Assembly (NCBI GenBank): GCA_050184295.1
Contig: JBFXAM010000006.1
Location: 1 to 64,000 of the forward strand
Origin: JBFXAM01 sp050184295
GTDB lineage: Bacteria; Planctomycetota; Phycisphaerae; UBA1845; Fen-1342
Reading direction: 5' to 3'
DNA length: 64,000 nucleotides
Part shown: piece by piece, positions 50,363 through 59,738 of the stretch
Position numbering within the stretch: the first letter of the stretch is position 1
How the letters are laid out: each line of letters starts with the position of its first letter
Made by a program: the position numbers and the translations under genes
Notes under the pieces: model-generated
Databases searched by the model: none
Told to the model about the DNA's origin: nothing
What the model saw: the letters and a program-made list of their open reading frames with translations, nothing else

Positions 50363-51766
50363 ATGGCCGAACTGCTCTTCCACGGCGCCGCCGGCGAAGT
50401 CACCGGCTCCATGCACATGGTCCGCGTCGACGATCGCTGGGTCGCGCTCGACTGCGGGCTCTTCCAGGGCCGCCGCGCGGAATCCGAGGAAAAGAACCGC
50501 GCGTGGCCGATGCCGCCGAAGGACATCAGCGCCGTCGTGCTGTCGCACGCGCACATCGACCACAGCGGCCGGCTTCCCAAACTCGTCAAGGACGGATTCG
50601 ACGGACCGATCTTCTGCACCGCGGCCACGCGCGACCTGTGCGCCGTGATGCTGCCCGACTCCGCACACATTCAAGAGGAAGATGTTTTCTACGTAAACAA
50701 GAAACGCGCCCGGCGCGGGCTCGACCCCATCGAGCCGCTGTACTCCTACGACGACGCGTTGGCGGCGGTGCGGCTCGCCCAGACCGTCTCCTATGAGCGC
50801 TGGTTCCAAGTCGTGCCGGGCCTGCTCGCGCGGTTCGTCGAGGCCGGGCACATGCTGGGCTCCGCCGGCGTGCAGCTCGAATTCGCCCGCCGAAACGGCC
50901 GCACGCTGTCGCTCTTCTTCACGGCCGATGTCGGCCGACGCAACGCCCCGATCCTGCGCGACCCGGTCGCGATCCCGCCCGCCGACGTCATCATCTGCGA
51001 GAGCACCTACGGCGCCCGCGTCCATGAAACCGTCGCCGACGCCCGCGACCGCCTGCGCGACGCGGTCAAGAAAACGTGGGCCCGCGGCGGCAAGGTGATC
51101 ATGCCCGCATTCTCGGTCGGGCGCACCCAGACGATCGTCTATTACCTGCATCAACTCATGTACGAAGGCGATCTGCCGCGCTACCCCGTCTTCGTCGACA
51201 GCCCGCTCGCCGTCGATGCGACCGAGGTCTTTCGCATGCACCCCGAGTGTTACGACCGCGAGGCGCGCGAGTTCCAGTCGCGCACCGGCGACATGCTCGG
51301 GCACGGGTGCTGCGTCTACATCCGCGACGTCGAGGACAGCAAGCGCCTGCACGAACGGCGCGAGCCGTGCGTGATCGTCTCCGCCAGCGGCATGTGCGAG
51401 GCCGGCCGCATCCGTCACCATCTCAAGAACAACGTCGAGAACCCCCGCAACACCGTGCTCATTTGCGGCTTTCAGGCCGAGGGCACGCTCGGCCGCCGGC
51501 TGGTGGAGGACGCGAAGGAAATCACGCTCTTTCACGAGCCGTACCGCGTGAAGGCGGACGTCACGCAGATTCACGGCTTCTCCGGCCACGCCGACCAGCG
51601 CGAGCTGCGCGCGATGCTGAAGCCGCACGTCGACGATCAACGTCGCATCTTCCTGGTCCACGGCGAAGTGGAGCAGGCCGAGGCGCTCGCGATCGCCTTG
51701 CGCGAAGACGGTTTTGCGCACATCACGATCGCCAAGCGCGACAAGCGCGTCGCACTCGTCGACTGA
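50363..51766 (+). CDS. Metallo-beta-lactamase/beta-CASP RNase
   Basis: The 467-residue protein belongs to the CPSF73/RNase-J-like nucleases. It has GAAGEVTGSMHMV at the start, the zinc motif SHAHIDHSGRLP (near 60), EAGHMLGSAGV (near 161) and FTADVGR. The beta-CASP blocks are ICESTYG, IMPAFSVGRTQTIVYYLHQL, IVSASGMCEAGRIRHHL and IHGFSGHADQREL. It is of the short bacterial YSH1-like type, likely an RNA-processing enzyme in the cytoplasm. It sits 97 bp after trpB and 86 bp before the S9 peptidase. Confidence 0.92.
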   Translation: MAELLFHGAAGEVTGSMHMVRVDDRWVALDCGLFQGRRAESEEKNRAWPMPPKDISAVVLSHAHIDHSGRLPKLVKDGFDGPIFCTAATRDLCAVMLPDSAHIQEEDVFYVNKKRARRGLDPIEPLYSYDDALAAVRLAQTVSYERWFQVVPGLLARFVEAGHMLGSAGVQLEFARRNGRTLSLFFTADVGRRNAPILRDPVAIPPADVIICESTYGARVHETVADARDRLRDAVKKTWARGGKVIMPAFSVGRTQTIVYYLHQLMYEGDLPRYPVFVDSPLAVDATEVFRMHPECYDREAREFQSRTGDMLGHGCCVYIRDVEDSKRLHERREPCVIVSASGMCEAGRIRHHLKNNVENPRNTVLICGFQAEGTLGRRLVEDAKEITLFHEPYRVKADVTQIHGFSGHADQRELRAMLKPHVDDQRRIFLVHGEVEQAEALAIALREDGFAHITIAKRDKRVALVD

Positions 51767-51851
51767 TTGTCCGGAAGGGCTTATCCCGACGTTCGCCGCG
51801 CGACGCGCGCCCGACTATGATTCCGGCTCGGCCTGAATCAAGGATTCGTAC

Positions 51852-53852
51852 ATGCCAGACCTGCGTCCGGTCGCGCTCGACGACCTCTTCCGCCTGAATG
51901 TCGTCGGCCGCGTCGCCATCTCGCCCGACGGCGGGTGCGTCGTATTCGAGCAGAAGCGCTACGATCTCGCCGCGAACAAGAACACTTGTCAACTGATGGC
52001 CGTCGACGTCGACACGGGCCGCGTCCGCGAACTCACCGGCGGCGGCCAGAAGGACACCCGCCCACGCTGGTCGCGCGACGGCACCCACCTCGCGTTCATC
52101 TCCGACCGCGAAAAGGCCGCGTGTCTCTACGTCCTGCCGATGGACGGCGGCGAGCCCAAGCGCGTCACAGACCGCGACGGCAACGTGCAGGAATTCGACT
52201 GGTCGCCCGACGGTCGCCGCCTCGTCTACACCTATCAGCCCATGAGCGAGCGCGAGAAGCTGGAGCGCGACGGCAAGCACGACGAGCTGAAGAAAAAGCC
52301 GCAGTTCAAGCACATCACGCGCCTGTTTCACAAGCTCGACGGCGCCGGCTGGTGGAACGGACAGTATACGCACGTGCACATCGTGAACCGCGACGGCACG
52401 AAGCCGCGCCCGCTCACCGACGGCGACTTCGACGACCGCGAGCCGCGCTTCAGCCCCGACGGGAAGTGGATCTCGTTCGTGGCGAATCGGCGCGCCGACC
52501 CCGATCGCGACCCCGATCACGCCGACGTGTTCGTGATCCGCCCTGCCGGCGGCCGGCCGCGCAACATCACAAACATGAGCGGCCCCAAGAGCGGTCACGC
52601 GTGGTCGCCGGACGGCAAGTCCATCGCGTTCGTCGGTTGCCCCGGCCCATCCAGCCAGACGCACAAGCATCTCGAACGCGTGTGGATCGTCCCGTCCCGC
52701 GGCGGCGCGGCGCGCGTCGCGACCCCGGACGTTCGCAATGACTGTCGCAACACCACGCTCAGCGACACGGCCAGCGCCGCGTTCGAAACGACGCCCGTGA
52801 TCTGGTCGCGCGACGGGAACCGCATCTTCTTTCTCATCAGCGAGCGCGGCGCGACGCGGCTCTACAGCCGATCGCTCGAACCCGCCGAGCTGCGTTGCGA
52901 ATTCGCCGAGGATGTCAACGTCATGTTCGTGGATGCCGCGGCGCGCACCGGCCGGCTCGCGATGTCCATGGGAACCGCGACCAGCCCCGGTGACGTCTAC
53001 ATCCACGACGCGGAATCGCCGGACGCCGCACGCACCGTCGCCGAGCTGAACAAGACGGTCCTCAGCGAGCTGGACATCCGCACACCGGAGTCGATCGAAG
53101 TCGACTCCGACGGCGTGGCGATCCAGGCGTGGGTGCTCAAGCCGCCGGACTTCAATCCGCGCCGAAAATACCCCGCAATACTTGAAATCCACGGCGGCCC
53201 CACGGCGCAGTACGGATACGGCTTCTTCCACGAATTGCAGTGGCTCGCCGCCGGCGGCTACATCGTCGTCTATTCGAATCCGCGCGGCAGCACCGGATAT
53301 GGGCTGAAGTTCCGCAACTGCATCCACGCCGACTGGGGCAAGCTCGATTACCAGGACGTGATGCGCGTCGCGGACTGGATGTTCAAGCAGCCGTTCGTCG
53401 ATTCGAAACGCATCGGCGTGACCGGCGGATCCTACGGCGGATACATGACGAACTGGCTCATTGGCCACACGAGTCGCTTTCGCGCCGCGGTCTCACAGCG
53501 GGCGCTCACCTCGTTCGAGTCGATGTTCGGCACGAGCGACTACGGCTATGAAATGGCGAACACCTGGCGGTGTGCGCCGTGGCAGCCGCCGCGAAAACTC
53601 CGTGAACAATCGCCGCTCCGCTTCGTTCGACACGTCCGCACACCGCTGCTGATCGAACACGAGGAGGAGGATCTGCGCTGTCCGATCGAGCAAGCGGAAC
53701 AGTACTTCATCGCGCTCAAGATGCTCGGCCGCGACGTCGAGATGGTCCGCTTCGAGGGCGAGTCGCACGGCCTGTCGCGAACCGGCCGCCCGCAGAACCG
53801 CGCCGAGCGTCTGCGGCGGATCAAGGATTGGTTTGATCGGAAGATGAAGTGA
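51852..53852 (+). CDS. S9 family (prolyl-oligopeptidase-like) serine peptidase
   Basis: The 666-residue protein has an N-terminal beta-propeller made of repeated WSPDG-type blades (RWSRDGTHLAFISDR, FDWSPDGRRLVYTY, RFSPDGKWISFV, AWSPDGKSIAFVG). A catalytic alpha/beta hydrolase domain has IHGGPTAQYGYGF, the serine in GGSYGGYM (near 526), Asp in EEDLRCPIEQ (near 606) and His in ESHGLSRTGRP (near 638). No signal peptide is evident, so a cytoplasmic acylaminoacyl- or dipeptidyl-peptidase role is likely. Confidence 0.93.
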   Translation: MPDLRPVALDDLFRLNVVGRVAISPDGGCVVFEQKRYDLAANKNTCQLMAVDVDTGRVRELTGGGQKDTRPRWSRDGTHLAFISDREKAACLYVLPMDGGEPKRVTDRDGNVQEFDWSPDGRRLVYTYQPMSEREKLERDGKHDELKKKPQFKHITRLFHKLDGAGWWNGQYTHVHIVNRDGTKPRPLTDGDFDDREPRFSPDGKWISFVANRRADPDRDPDHADVFVIRPAGGRPRNITNMSGPKSGHAWSPDGKSIAFVGCPGPSSQTHKHLERVWIVPSRGGAARVATPDVRNDCRNTTLSDTASAAFETTPVIWSRDGNRIFFLISERGATRLYSRSLEPAELRCEFAEDVNVMFVDAAARTGRLAMSMGTATSPGDVYIHDAESPDAARTVAELNKTVLSELDIRTPESIEVDSDGVAIQAWVLKPPDFNPRRKYPAILEIHGGPTAQYGYGFFHELQWLAAGGYIVVYSNPRGSTGYGLKFRNCIHADWGKLDYQDVMRVADWMFKQPFVDSKRIGVTGGSYGGYMTNWLIGHTSRFRAAVSQRALTSFESMFGTSDYGYEMANTWRCAPWQPPRKLREQSPLRFVRHVRTPLLIEHEEEDLRCPIEQAEQYFIALKMLGRDVEMVRFEGESHGLSRTGRPQNRAERLRRIKDWFDRKMK

Positions 53853-54005
53853 GTTCACGACCGCCGCCGCGGGCAACGCAGTCACCCGCGAGCGGATCAT
53901 CGGAGCGGCCGGCGCAAGCCGGCAACTTGCCGCGCGCCCCGGGGGCCCTTGGCCGCCTGCGGCAAACCACACGTCCACATCCCAACGAATCGCGGGCTCG
54001 CGACT

Positions 54006-54053
54006 GCGGCGCCGATCGAACGCGGCGCCGATCCAACGCGGCGCCGATCAATG
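54006..54053 (+). repeat. Three tandem 16-bp units between convergent genes
   Basis: Units begin at 54006, 54022 and 54038, each starting GCGGCGCCGATC and differing only in the last four bases (GAAC, CAAC, AATG). Each contains the 6-bp palindrome GGCGCC. They lie 24 bases from the end of the DUF1501 gene, in the spacer opposite the S9 peptidase gene. Confidence 0.85.
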
Positions 54054-54077
54054 GTGGCCTGCGCAATCGAGCGCGGC

Positions 54078-55376
54078 TCAACTCGTCCGGAGCACATTCA
54101 GCGGCTGGAACCCCTTGCCGAGCACCTTGTCCGGCGGCACGTCGAGCCACTGGCGCAGTACGGTTGAGTACACGCGACGGAAATCACAGCCGAATTGCAG
54201 GTCGCCGCGGTGTAGGTTCGTGAGGCTCGGGTGCTTTTCGTGCACACCGGGCCGCACTTTCGAGCCGAACAGGAACAGCGGCGCGGCCTCGCCGTGGTCT
54301 GTTCCGCCGCTCGCGTTTTCCTGAACGCGACGACCAAACTCGGAGAACGAGAGGATGAGCACACGGTCGAGCAGCTTGGCGTCGTCGAGCGTTTCGATGA
54401 ACTGCGAGACGCCGTCACCGAATTCAGTCAGCAACTGTCGGTGCCGGCCTTCCTGACCGGTGTGGGTGTCGAATCCGCCCATGGAGACGTAGTAGACGCG
54501 CGTCGGCAGGTCGGCGGCGATCATCCTTGCCACGAGTTCCAACTGCCGTGCCAGCCCGCCGCCGCGCCGCCCACGGGGGCGGCCGGCGGTGCTCTTGAGT
54601 TCGCGGCCGCCGGCTTCGCGGATCTCGGTGGCGCCGACCTGGGCGTCGAGCGCGGCGCGCTGGAGATACTGCGCGAGTTCGCCGCCGGTCTTCGGCCAGT
54701 CGCCGCTGCGGTTGTTCAGCTTGAGAAACGTCTCCTCGGCGAGCGCATCGCGCCGCCCGCCCTGCCAGGCGAGCGCGTTGGGATCGTCGAACGAGAGCGG
54801 CATGAACTTGTCGCCTTGCATCGCGAGCGGCATCTCCTGCATCAGCGCGACGCCTTGGATCGACTCGACGCCGCCGGCAGGGTCGCTGCCCGCGCAGCAG
54901 TTGTCGAAGTAGCGGCCGAGCCAGCCTTCGTGCGTGCGCAGGTCGGGATCGGCGGTGTGCCAGATGTCCATGCTGGTGAAGTGGCTGCGGTTCGGGTTCG
55001 GATAGCCGACGCCCTGGACGACGGCCATGCGCCCCGCGTCGTAGAGCTCCTTGAGCGCGGTCGCCGCCGGGTGCAGCCCGACGCCGCCGGTCAGCTTCAG
55101 CACCTGCTTTTGCTGAATCGCGATTCGCGGCCGGGCCTTGAAATAGGCGTCCATCTCGTAAGGCACGACGGTGTTGAGTCCGTCGTTGCCGCCGGCAAGC
55201 TGGATCACGACGAGGATCCGTTCGGCGCTGCCGCGCTTGCCCTTCTTCGGCTCCGGGCCCGCCAGCGCCCGGGCCGTGTGGCCGAGGAAGATCGGCAGCG
55301 TGCCCGCGGTGCTCAGAAAAGTGAGGCTGCCGGCGAGGAACTCGCGCCGCGACGTGAACAGCGGTCGATCGAACAT
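54078..55376 (-). CDS. DUF1501 family protein with Tat signal
   Basis: The 432-residue protein begins with a twin-arginine signal (TSRREFLAGSLTFLS, residues 8-22). The DUF1501 blocks follow: LVVIQLAGGNDGLNTVVPY, LHPAATALKELYDAGRMAVV, GVGYPNPNRSHFTSMDIWHT, YYVSMGGFDTHTGQ and FSEFGRRVQENASGGTDHG. This alkaline-phosphatase-like superfamily is abundant in Planctomycetes and always exported; its substrate is unknown. It lies 71 bp downstream of the DUF1800 gene, the usual partner, so the two are surely one operon. Confidence 0.93.
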   Translation of the reverse strand: MFDRPLFTSRREFLAGSLTFLSTAGTLPIFLGHTARALAGPEPKKGKRGSAERILVVIQLAGGNDGLNTVVPYEMDAYFKARPRIAIQQKQVLKLTGGVGLHPAATALKELYDAGRMAVVQGVGYPNPNRSHFTSMDIWHTADPDLRTHEGWLGRYFDNCCAGSDPAGGVESIQGVALMQEMPLAMQGDKFMPLSFDDPNALAWQGGRRDALAEETFLKLNNRSGDWPKTGGELAQYLQRAALDAQVGATEIREAGGRELKSTAGRPRGRRGGGLARQLELVARMIAADLPTRVYYVSMGGFDTHTGQEGRHRQLLTEFGDGVSQFIETLDDAKLLDRVLILSFSEFGRRVQENASGGTDHGEAAPLFLFGSKVRPGVHEKHPSLTNLHRGDLQFGCDFRRVYSTVLRQWLDVPPDKVLGKGFQPLNVLRTS

Positions 55377-55447
55377 GCTGCGACTCCCGTATGCGGCGCG
55401 CGGGCATCGCGCCCGTCCCGCCGCGGCGCCGACCCGGATCGGTGCGA

Positions 55448-57223
55448 CTAGTTCATCTGGTATTCCGGCGTACTGCAAATCAGGTGCACGAGCGTTCGGA
55501 GGCGATCGCCGGCATCGGCGTCCTCGAGCCGGAACGCGCCGTCTTCGCCGCGCAGATACGCGATCAACTGCTCGCGCTTCTCGGCTGCGAGCGGTGTTGC
55601 GAGCAGGTGCTGCGTGTAGTGATCGACGACTTCCTCGGCCGTCTCGAACGCGTATCGACGGAGCGTGGCGACGGCATCGTACTTCGGCTGCTTGTCACCG
55701 CCGATCCGCGTCCGGCCCCCCGCGGTGCTCATCATGCCGGCGGGCTTTTCCTCGCCGTCGAGCGCCTCGTCGTTGCTCGCTTTCGCCATCATGCGCCGCG
55801 CGGCCCGAGCCCCGGCCCCATCGCCTTGCCCGTGAATCAGCCGCCCGACATAGTTGTAGCGGGCGTGCAGCGTCGCCGTGTTGATCCACTTCGCCCCGCC
55901 GTCCCAGCCCTTCACGTTGGGCGGCTGCATCAGCTCCTGACCCATGCCGGCCATGGCGCGCTCGGCGCTGAACAGGTCCGCGATCGGCAGGCCCAGTTGC
56001 CGCGCCGTGCCCACCACGACCTCCGTCGGACACTTCACCAGCGCCCCCCGCGACGCCTCCGAGTAGAACGCCTGGCTTTTGAAAAGCGTCTCGAAGACCG
56101 GCTTCAGCTCGTACTTGTTCTTGCGAATCTCCACGGCCAACGCGTTCACCAGCGCCCGGTCCGGCTCCGGCCGCACGAAGAACTCGAGGATCGTGCGCGC
56201 CAGAAACTGCGAACACTGCGGGCGGTCGAGGATGATGTCGATGATGTCGCCGCCGTCCCACGGCCCCGTCTTGCCGAGAAAGGTCTTGGGCCCGGTGTCG
56301 TGGTCGCGGCGACGGAACTGGAACCCCTCGTCGTTGTAAGCCCAACCCGTAAACGCGCGGGCCGCGGCCTTGATGTCCGATTCGCTGTAGTTGCCGACCC
56401 CCAGCGTGAACAGCTCCAGCAGCTCGCGCGCGAAGTTCTCGTTCGGTTGTTTCTTGACGTTCTTGGCGCCGTCGAGGTACACGAGCATCGCCCGGTCGCG
56501 GCTGATCTGCATCAGCAGGTCGCGGAAGTTCCCGGCCGCGTAACGGCGCAGCAGCTCGTTCTGGTCCTTCATGAAAATCGCGTTGCGCACCTCGCGCGCC
56601 CCGCTCGTGAAGTGCCCGTGCCAGAAGAGCGTCAGCTTCTCCTCGAACGGGCGCGGCGAATGGATCATGCGATCGAGCCACCACAGCCGCGTTTCCTCGT
56701 GCGCGCGGCGCTCGGCCATCTGTCGCTCGGCGATCAGCTTGCGGCGCTCTTCGTCGCCGGCGGCGCGCAGAATCGCGCGATTGTATGGCTCGCGGACCAG
56801 CTCCGGGATGAACGCCGCGGGCGTGTCGTATTCCGTTTTCTGGTAGTTCACCAGCGATTCGACCGCGCCCGACAGCCCCAGCGCGACCAGCCGGTCGACC
56901 TCCTCCGGCGTTCCGCCGAACCCCGCACGCCGCAACAGATGCGCCGCGGCCGCGTGATCCCAGTATTTCTCGTCAAGCGGACGGAGCGCGCTGGCCGCGG
57001 TCTTCGAACGCGCCGTCCGCCGCGGCTGCCTCGCGTCGCTGTCCGACAACGGCTTTTCGGCGCCAGCTGGTTCGTCCGCGGTTTGCGGTGGGTTATCCAG
57101 GCCGGGATCCGTGGGTGCGGCGGGTGGCGGATCGTCGGCCCATGCGGGGGAGAGCGTCGGCACGCCGAACGCCAGCGCGAGACCCGCGAGCCAACCCCCG
57201 ATAATCCAGCGGTGAGCGTGCAT
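55448..57223 (-). CDS. DUF1800 family exported protein
   Basis: The 591-residue protein has a signal peptide (WIIGGWLAGLALAFGVPTLSPAWA) and a low-complexity Pro/Asp linker to about 70. DUF1800 follows: AAAAHLLRRAGFGGTPEEVD, WWLDRMIHSPRPFEEKLTLF, WHGHFTSG, PNENFARELLELFTLGVG, DIKAAARAFTGW, GWDGGAKWIN and the C-terminal VHLICSTPEYQMN. The function is unknown, but it almost always pairs with a DUF1501 protein, as here. It is divergent from the phytase-like dockerin protein, 180 bp away. Confidence 0.93.
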   Translation of the reverse strand: MHAHRWIIGGWLAGLALAFGVPTLSPAWADDPPPAAPTDPGLDNPPQTADEPAGAEKPLSDSDARQPRRTARSKTAASALRPLDEKYWDHAAAAHLLRRAGFGGTPEEVDRLVALGLSGAVESLVNYQKTEYDTPAAFIPELVREPYNRAILRAAGDEERRKLIAERQMAERRAHEETRLWWLDRMIHSPRPFEEKLTLFWHGHFTSGAREVRNAIFMKDQNELLRRYAAGNFRDLLMQISRDRAMLVYLDGAKNVKKQPNENFARELLELFTLGVGNYSESDIKAAARAFTGWAYNDEGFQFRRRDHDTGPKTFLGKTGPWDGGDIIDIILDRPQCSQFLARTILEFFVRPEPDRALVNALAVEIRKNKYELKPVFETLFKSQAFYSEASRGALVKCPTEVVVGTARQLGLPIADLFSAERAMAGMGQELMQPPNVKGWDGGAKWINTATLHARYNYVGRLIHGQGDGAGARAARRMMAKASNDEALDGEEKPAGMMSTAGGRTRIGGDKQPKYDAVATLRRYAFETAEEVVDHYTQHLLATPLAAEKREQLIAYLRGEDGAFRLEDADAGDRLRTLVHLICSTPEYQMN

Positions 57224-57403
57224 GGGATGCTCCCAACGACAATCCCGAGCGCGACTTTGCGCTACCCTCTTACCGCTAAACGCGGTCGCGATGACACTAT
57301 TGCCGACCGAGATGCGATCGGCGTTTCCGCGATTTCGGAAGAGTTCGGTCGCGACCTGACCTTATTCTACACTCTTGGGACGCCCACGCGCCGGGAGAGT
57401 TCT

Positions 57404-58636
57404 GTGCCGATCCGCCCACGCCGCCGATTCCACGCGTCGATCGCTCTCGCGGTTGCCGGCGGCGCCGCGTTCGCCGCCGCGACCCTCCACGCCGATCCAC
57501 TTGCGATCACGCCGCGCGGCAGCGTAAGTTTCGGCACAACCGCGATTGATCAGTTCGGGCAGGCCTTCACGGTCACAGGCGTCAGCGGCATCACCTGGCT
57601 CGGCGCCGATCGCTATGTCGCGGTCATGGACAACTCGGACAAGCTCATCTTTCTGACGATCGCGCTGGCCGCCGACGGCACGATCACCAGCGCAATCGTC
57701 ACGCATGGCCTGCGCCTGCCGCAGGCACACGACTACGAGGGAATCGCGTTCACCGACGCAACCCGCGACAGCGTATTCGTCTCCGACGAGGACACGCCCG
57801 CGATCCGCGAGTTTCGTCTCAGCGACGCCGCGCTGCTGCAAACCATCCTGCCGCCCGCGATCTACCAGCAGCGGCGCTCGAATCGGGGGCTTGAATCGCT
57901 CGCGCGACAGGCCAGCGGCGTCGCATTATGGACCGCGAACGAGGAAGCCCTGAGCGTCGACGGTCCGCTCGCCAGTCCGAACAACGGCACGGTCGTGCGC
58001 CTCCAGCAATTCGCGCTGGCCGGCGACGTGGCGACCGCCGCCGCGCAGTACGCGTACGCGGTCGAGCCGATGCACGGCGGGGCGATCACCAACGGCCGCA
58101 GCGGACTGTCCGAGCTGGTCGCGCTGCCTGACGGGCGGCTGGTGGCGTTGGAGCGCTCGCTCGCGTTCAATCTGGTGAGCCCGTTCCAAAGCCGGCTCTA
58201 CGAGCTCGATCTCGCCGGCGCCACGGACGTGTCCGCGATTCCGTCGCTCGACGGCGCAGCCTACGCCCCCGCCGCCAAACGCCTCCTCTGGTCCGGCAAT
58301 CTCACCAATCTCGAAGGCCTTACGCTCGGGCCGCGCCGCACCGGCGACAGCCGCGCACTCGTCGGAATCGTCGACGACGGCGACGCGCTCAGCGTCAAGC
58401 TCGTCGCCGCGTTCCAGTTGCATGGACTGAATCCCCTCGGCGACCTGAACTGCGACGGCGTCGTCAACAACTTCGACATCGACCCGTTCGTGCTCGCCGT
58501 CGCCGATCCCGCGGCCTATCACGCGGCGTTCCCGAACTGCGACATGCACGCCGCCGACGCGAACCGCAGCGGCGCCGTCGACAACTTCGACATTGACGCG
58601 TTCGTCGACTGCCTGCTGATGAGCGGCTGTCCGTGA
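57404..58636 (+). CDS. Secreted esterase-like phytase-family protein with dockerin-like tail
   Basis: The 410-residue protein has a signal peptide (ASIALAVAGGAAFAAATLHA). A beta-propeller-like domain follows with the features of the 'esterase-like activity of phytase' family: DYEGIAFTDA, VFVSDEDTPAIREF, RRSNRGLESLA, LWTANEEAL, LPDGRLVALERS, and SRLYELDLAGATDVS. Two calcium F-hands end it (DLNCDGVVNNFDIDPFV, DANRSGAVDNFDIDAFV). The GTG start at 57404 is chosen because it begins the signal peptide and follows GGGAGAG; the frame is open far upstream only as antisense to the DUF1800 gene. Confidence 0.85.
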   Translation: MPIRPRRRFHASIALAVAGGAAFAAATLHADPLAITPRGSVSFGTTAIDQFGQAFTVTGVSGITWLGADRYVAVMDNSDKLIFLTIALAADGTITSAIVTHGLRLPQAHDYEGIAFTDATRDSVFVSDEDTPAIREFRLSDAALLQTILPPAIYQQRRSNRGLESLARQASGVALWTANEEALSVDGPLASPNNGTVVRLQQFALAGDVATAAAQYAYAVEPMHGGAITNGRSGLSELVALPDGRLVALERSLAFNLVSPFQSRLYELDLAGATDVSAIPSLDGAAYAPAAKRLLWSGNLTNLEGLTLGPRRTGDSRALVGIVDDGDALSVKLVAAFQLHGLNPLGDLNCDGVVNNFDIDPFVLAVADPAAYHAAFPNCDMHAADANRSGAVDNFDIDAFVDCLLMSGCP

Positions 58637-58930
58637 GCGCGACCCACGCCGGCGCGCACGACACCACCCGGCACGTTCGTCGGGCGAACACGTTTCCTCG
58701 TTCGGCGTCGCCGATCGGAACCCGTCGCGCCAAGCGGCGCGCCCGGCCGCGCGCCCGGCGCACCGGGGTCCGGACGCTCATCGGCACGCGGCGCGCGCGA
58801 TGCGCCGCACGTTGAAACCAGAATTGTCCGTCGCGCGCCGCGAAAGCGACCTATGATGAGAAATCACCGGTGACGTGCGTCGCGTCGGCCGACTCCAGGA
58901 ACCCGCCGAAGCCAGGATCGCGCTCCAGCC

Positions 58931-59614
58931 ATGTCGGTCGACCCGTCCGAAGTGTCGCTGCCCGACCGCATGCCGGTCTTCCCGTTGCCCAATATGGTGC
59001 TCTTTCCCGGCGCCTTTGTGCCGTTGCACATCTTCGAGCCGCGCTATCGTCGAATGGCCTGCGACGCGCTATCCGCCGGCGGCTGCCTGGCGCTGGCGCT
59101 GCTCAAGCCCGGCTTTGAGCCGCTCTATTACACGCGCCGCGCTCCGATCCACGCCGTCGCAGGCGTCGGCCGCATCGTCGCGCATGAGCGCCTTGCCGAA
59201 GGAAAGTTCAACCTCCTCGTGAACGGTGTCGCGCGTGGCCGGCTCATCGAGCACGAGTGCGACCGTCCGTATCGTGTCGCGCGCGTCGAGCCGCTCACGG
59301 ACGAGCCACCGCTCGACGACCTCGTCGCGCGCCGCCTCCGCCGCGACCTCAAGCGAACGCTCGACGGCGCCGCCGCGCCGCTCGAACTGCGCGAATACTG
59401 GTGCGAGCTGCTGCGCAGCGAACGCGAACTGCCGGAGATCGTCGACCTGTGCGCCCACGCGTTGCCGATCGACGGCGAACTGCGGCAACTGCTCCTCGCC
59501 GACGTCAACGCCGCAACCCGGGCCGCGTTGTTCATGGACTACGTGCGGACCTTCTCCGACGTCTATCGCCGCCACCGCCGCATCGATCCGGAACCCAGCG
59601 CCACCGTGAACTGA
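58931..59614 (+). CDS. Stand-alone LON substrate-binding domain protein
   Basis: The 227-residue protein consists of the N-terminal (LAN) domain of Lon protease: PVFPLPNMVLFPGAFVPLHI, FEPRYRRMACDALSAG, VAGVGRIVAHERLAEGKFNL and RARVEPL-type strands. A helical end follows. It lacks the ATPase and protease parts. Such proteins are common in bacteria; they may bind unfolded substrates, but the role is unknown. The next gene (DinB-like) follows 124 bp later on the same strand. Confidence 0.9.
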   Translation: MSVDPSEVSLPDRMPVFPLPNMVLFPGAFVPLHIFEPRYRRMACDALSAGGCLALALLKPGFEPLYYTRRAPIHAVAGVGRIVAHERLAEGKFNLLVNGVARGRLIEHECDRPYRVARVEPLTDEPPLDDLVARRLRRDLKRTLDGAAAPLELREYWCELLRSERELPEIVDLCAHALPIDGELRQLLLADVNAATRAALFMDYVRTFSDVYRRHRRIDPEPSATVN

Positions 59615-59738
59615 ACCCCGCGGATTGCGCGATGCCGCGCCCCGGGTCAGCACGCGCTGCGCGCCTCGCGCGCGGCCGCGACTTGGCGCACCCGAGCGCT
59701 TCGGCGATGCTTCGCCCTGCTGCGCCCTAGGAGCCCGC

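Noticed and set aside
54006..54053. CRISPR array
   Set aside because: The units are contiguous 16-mers without spacers and there are no cas genes.
55391..57403. Very long plus-strand open frame ahead of the phytase-like gene
   Set aside because: It is the antisense shadow of the DUF1501/DUF1800 genes; a signal peptide and ribosome site mark the true start at 57404.
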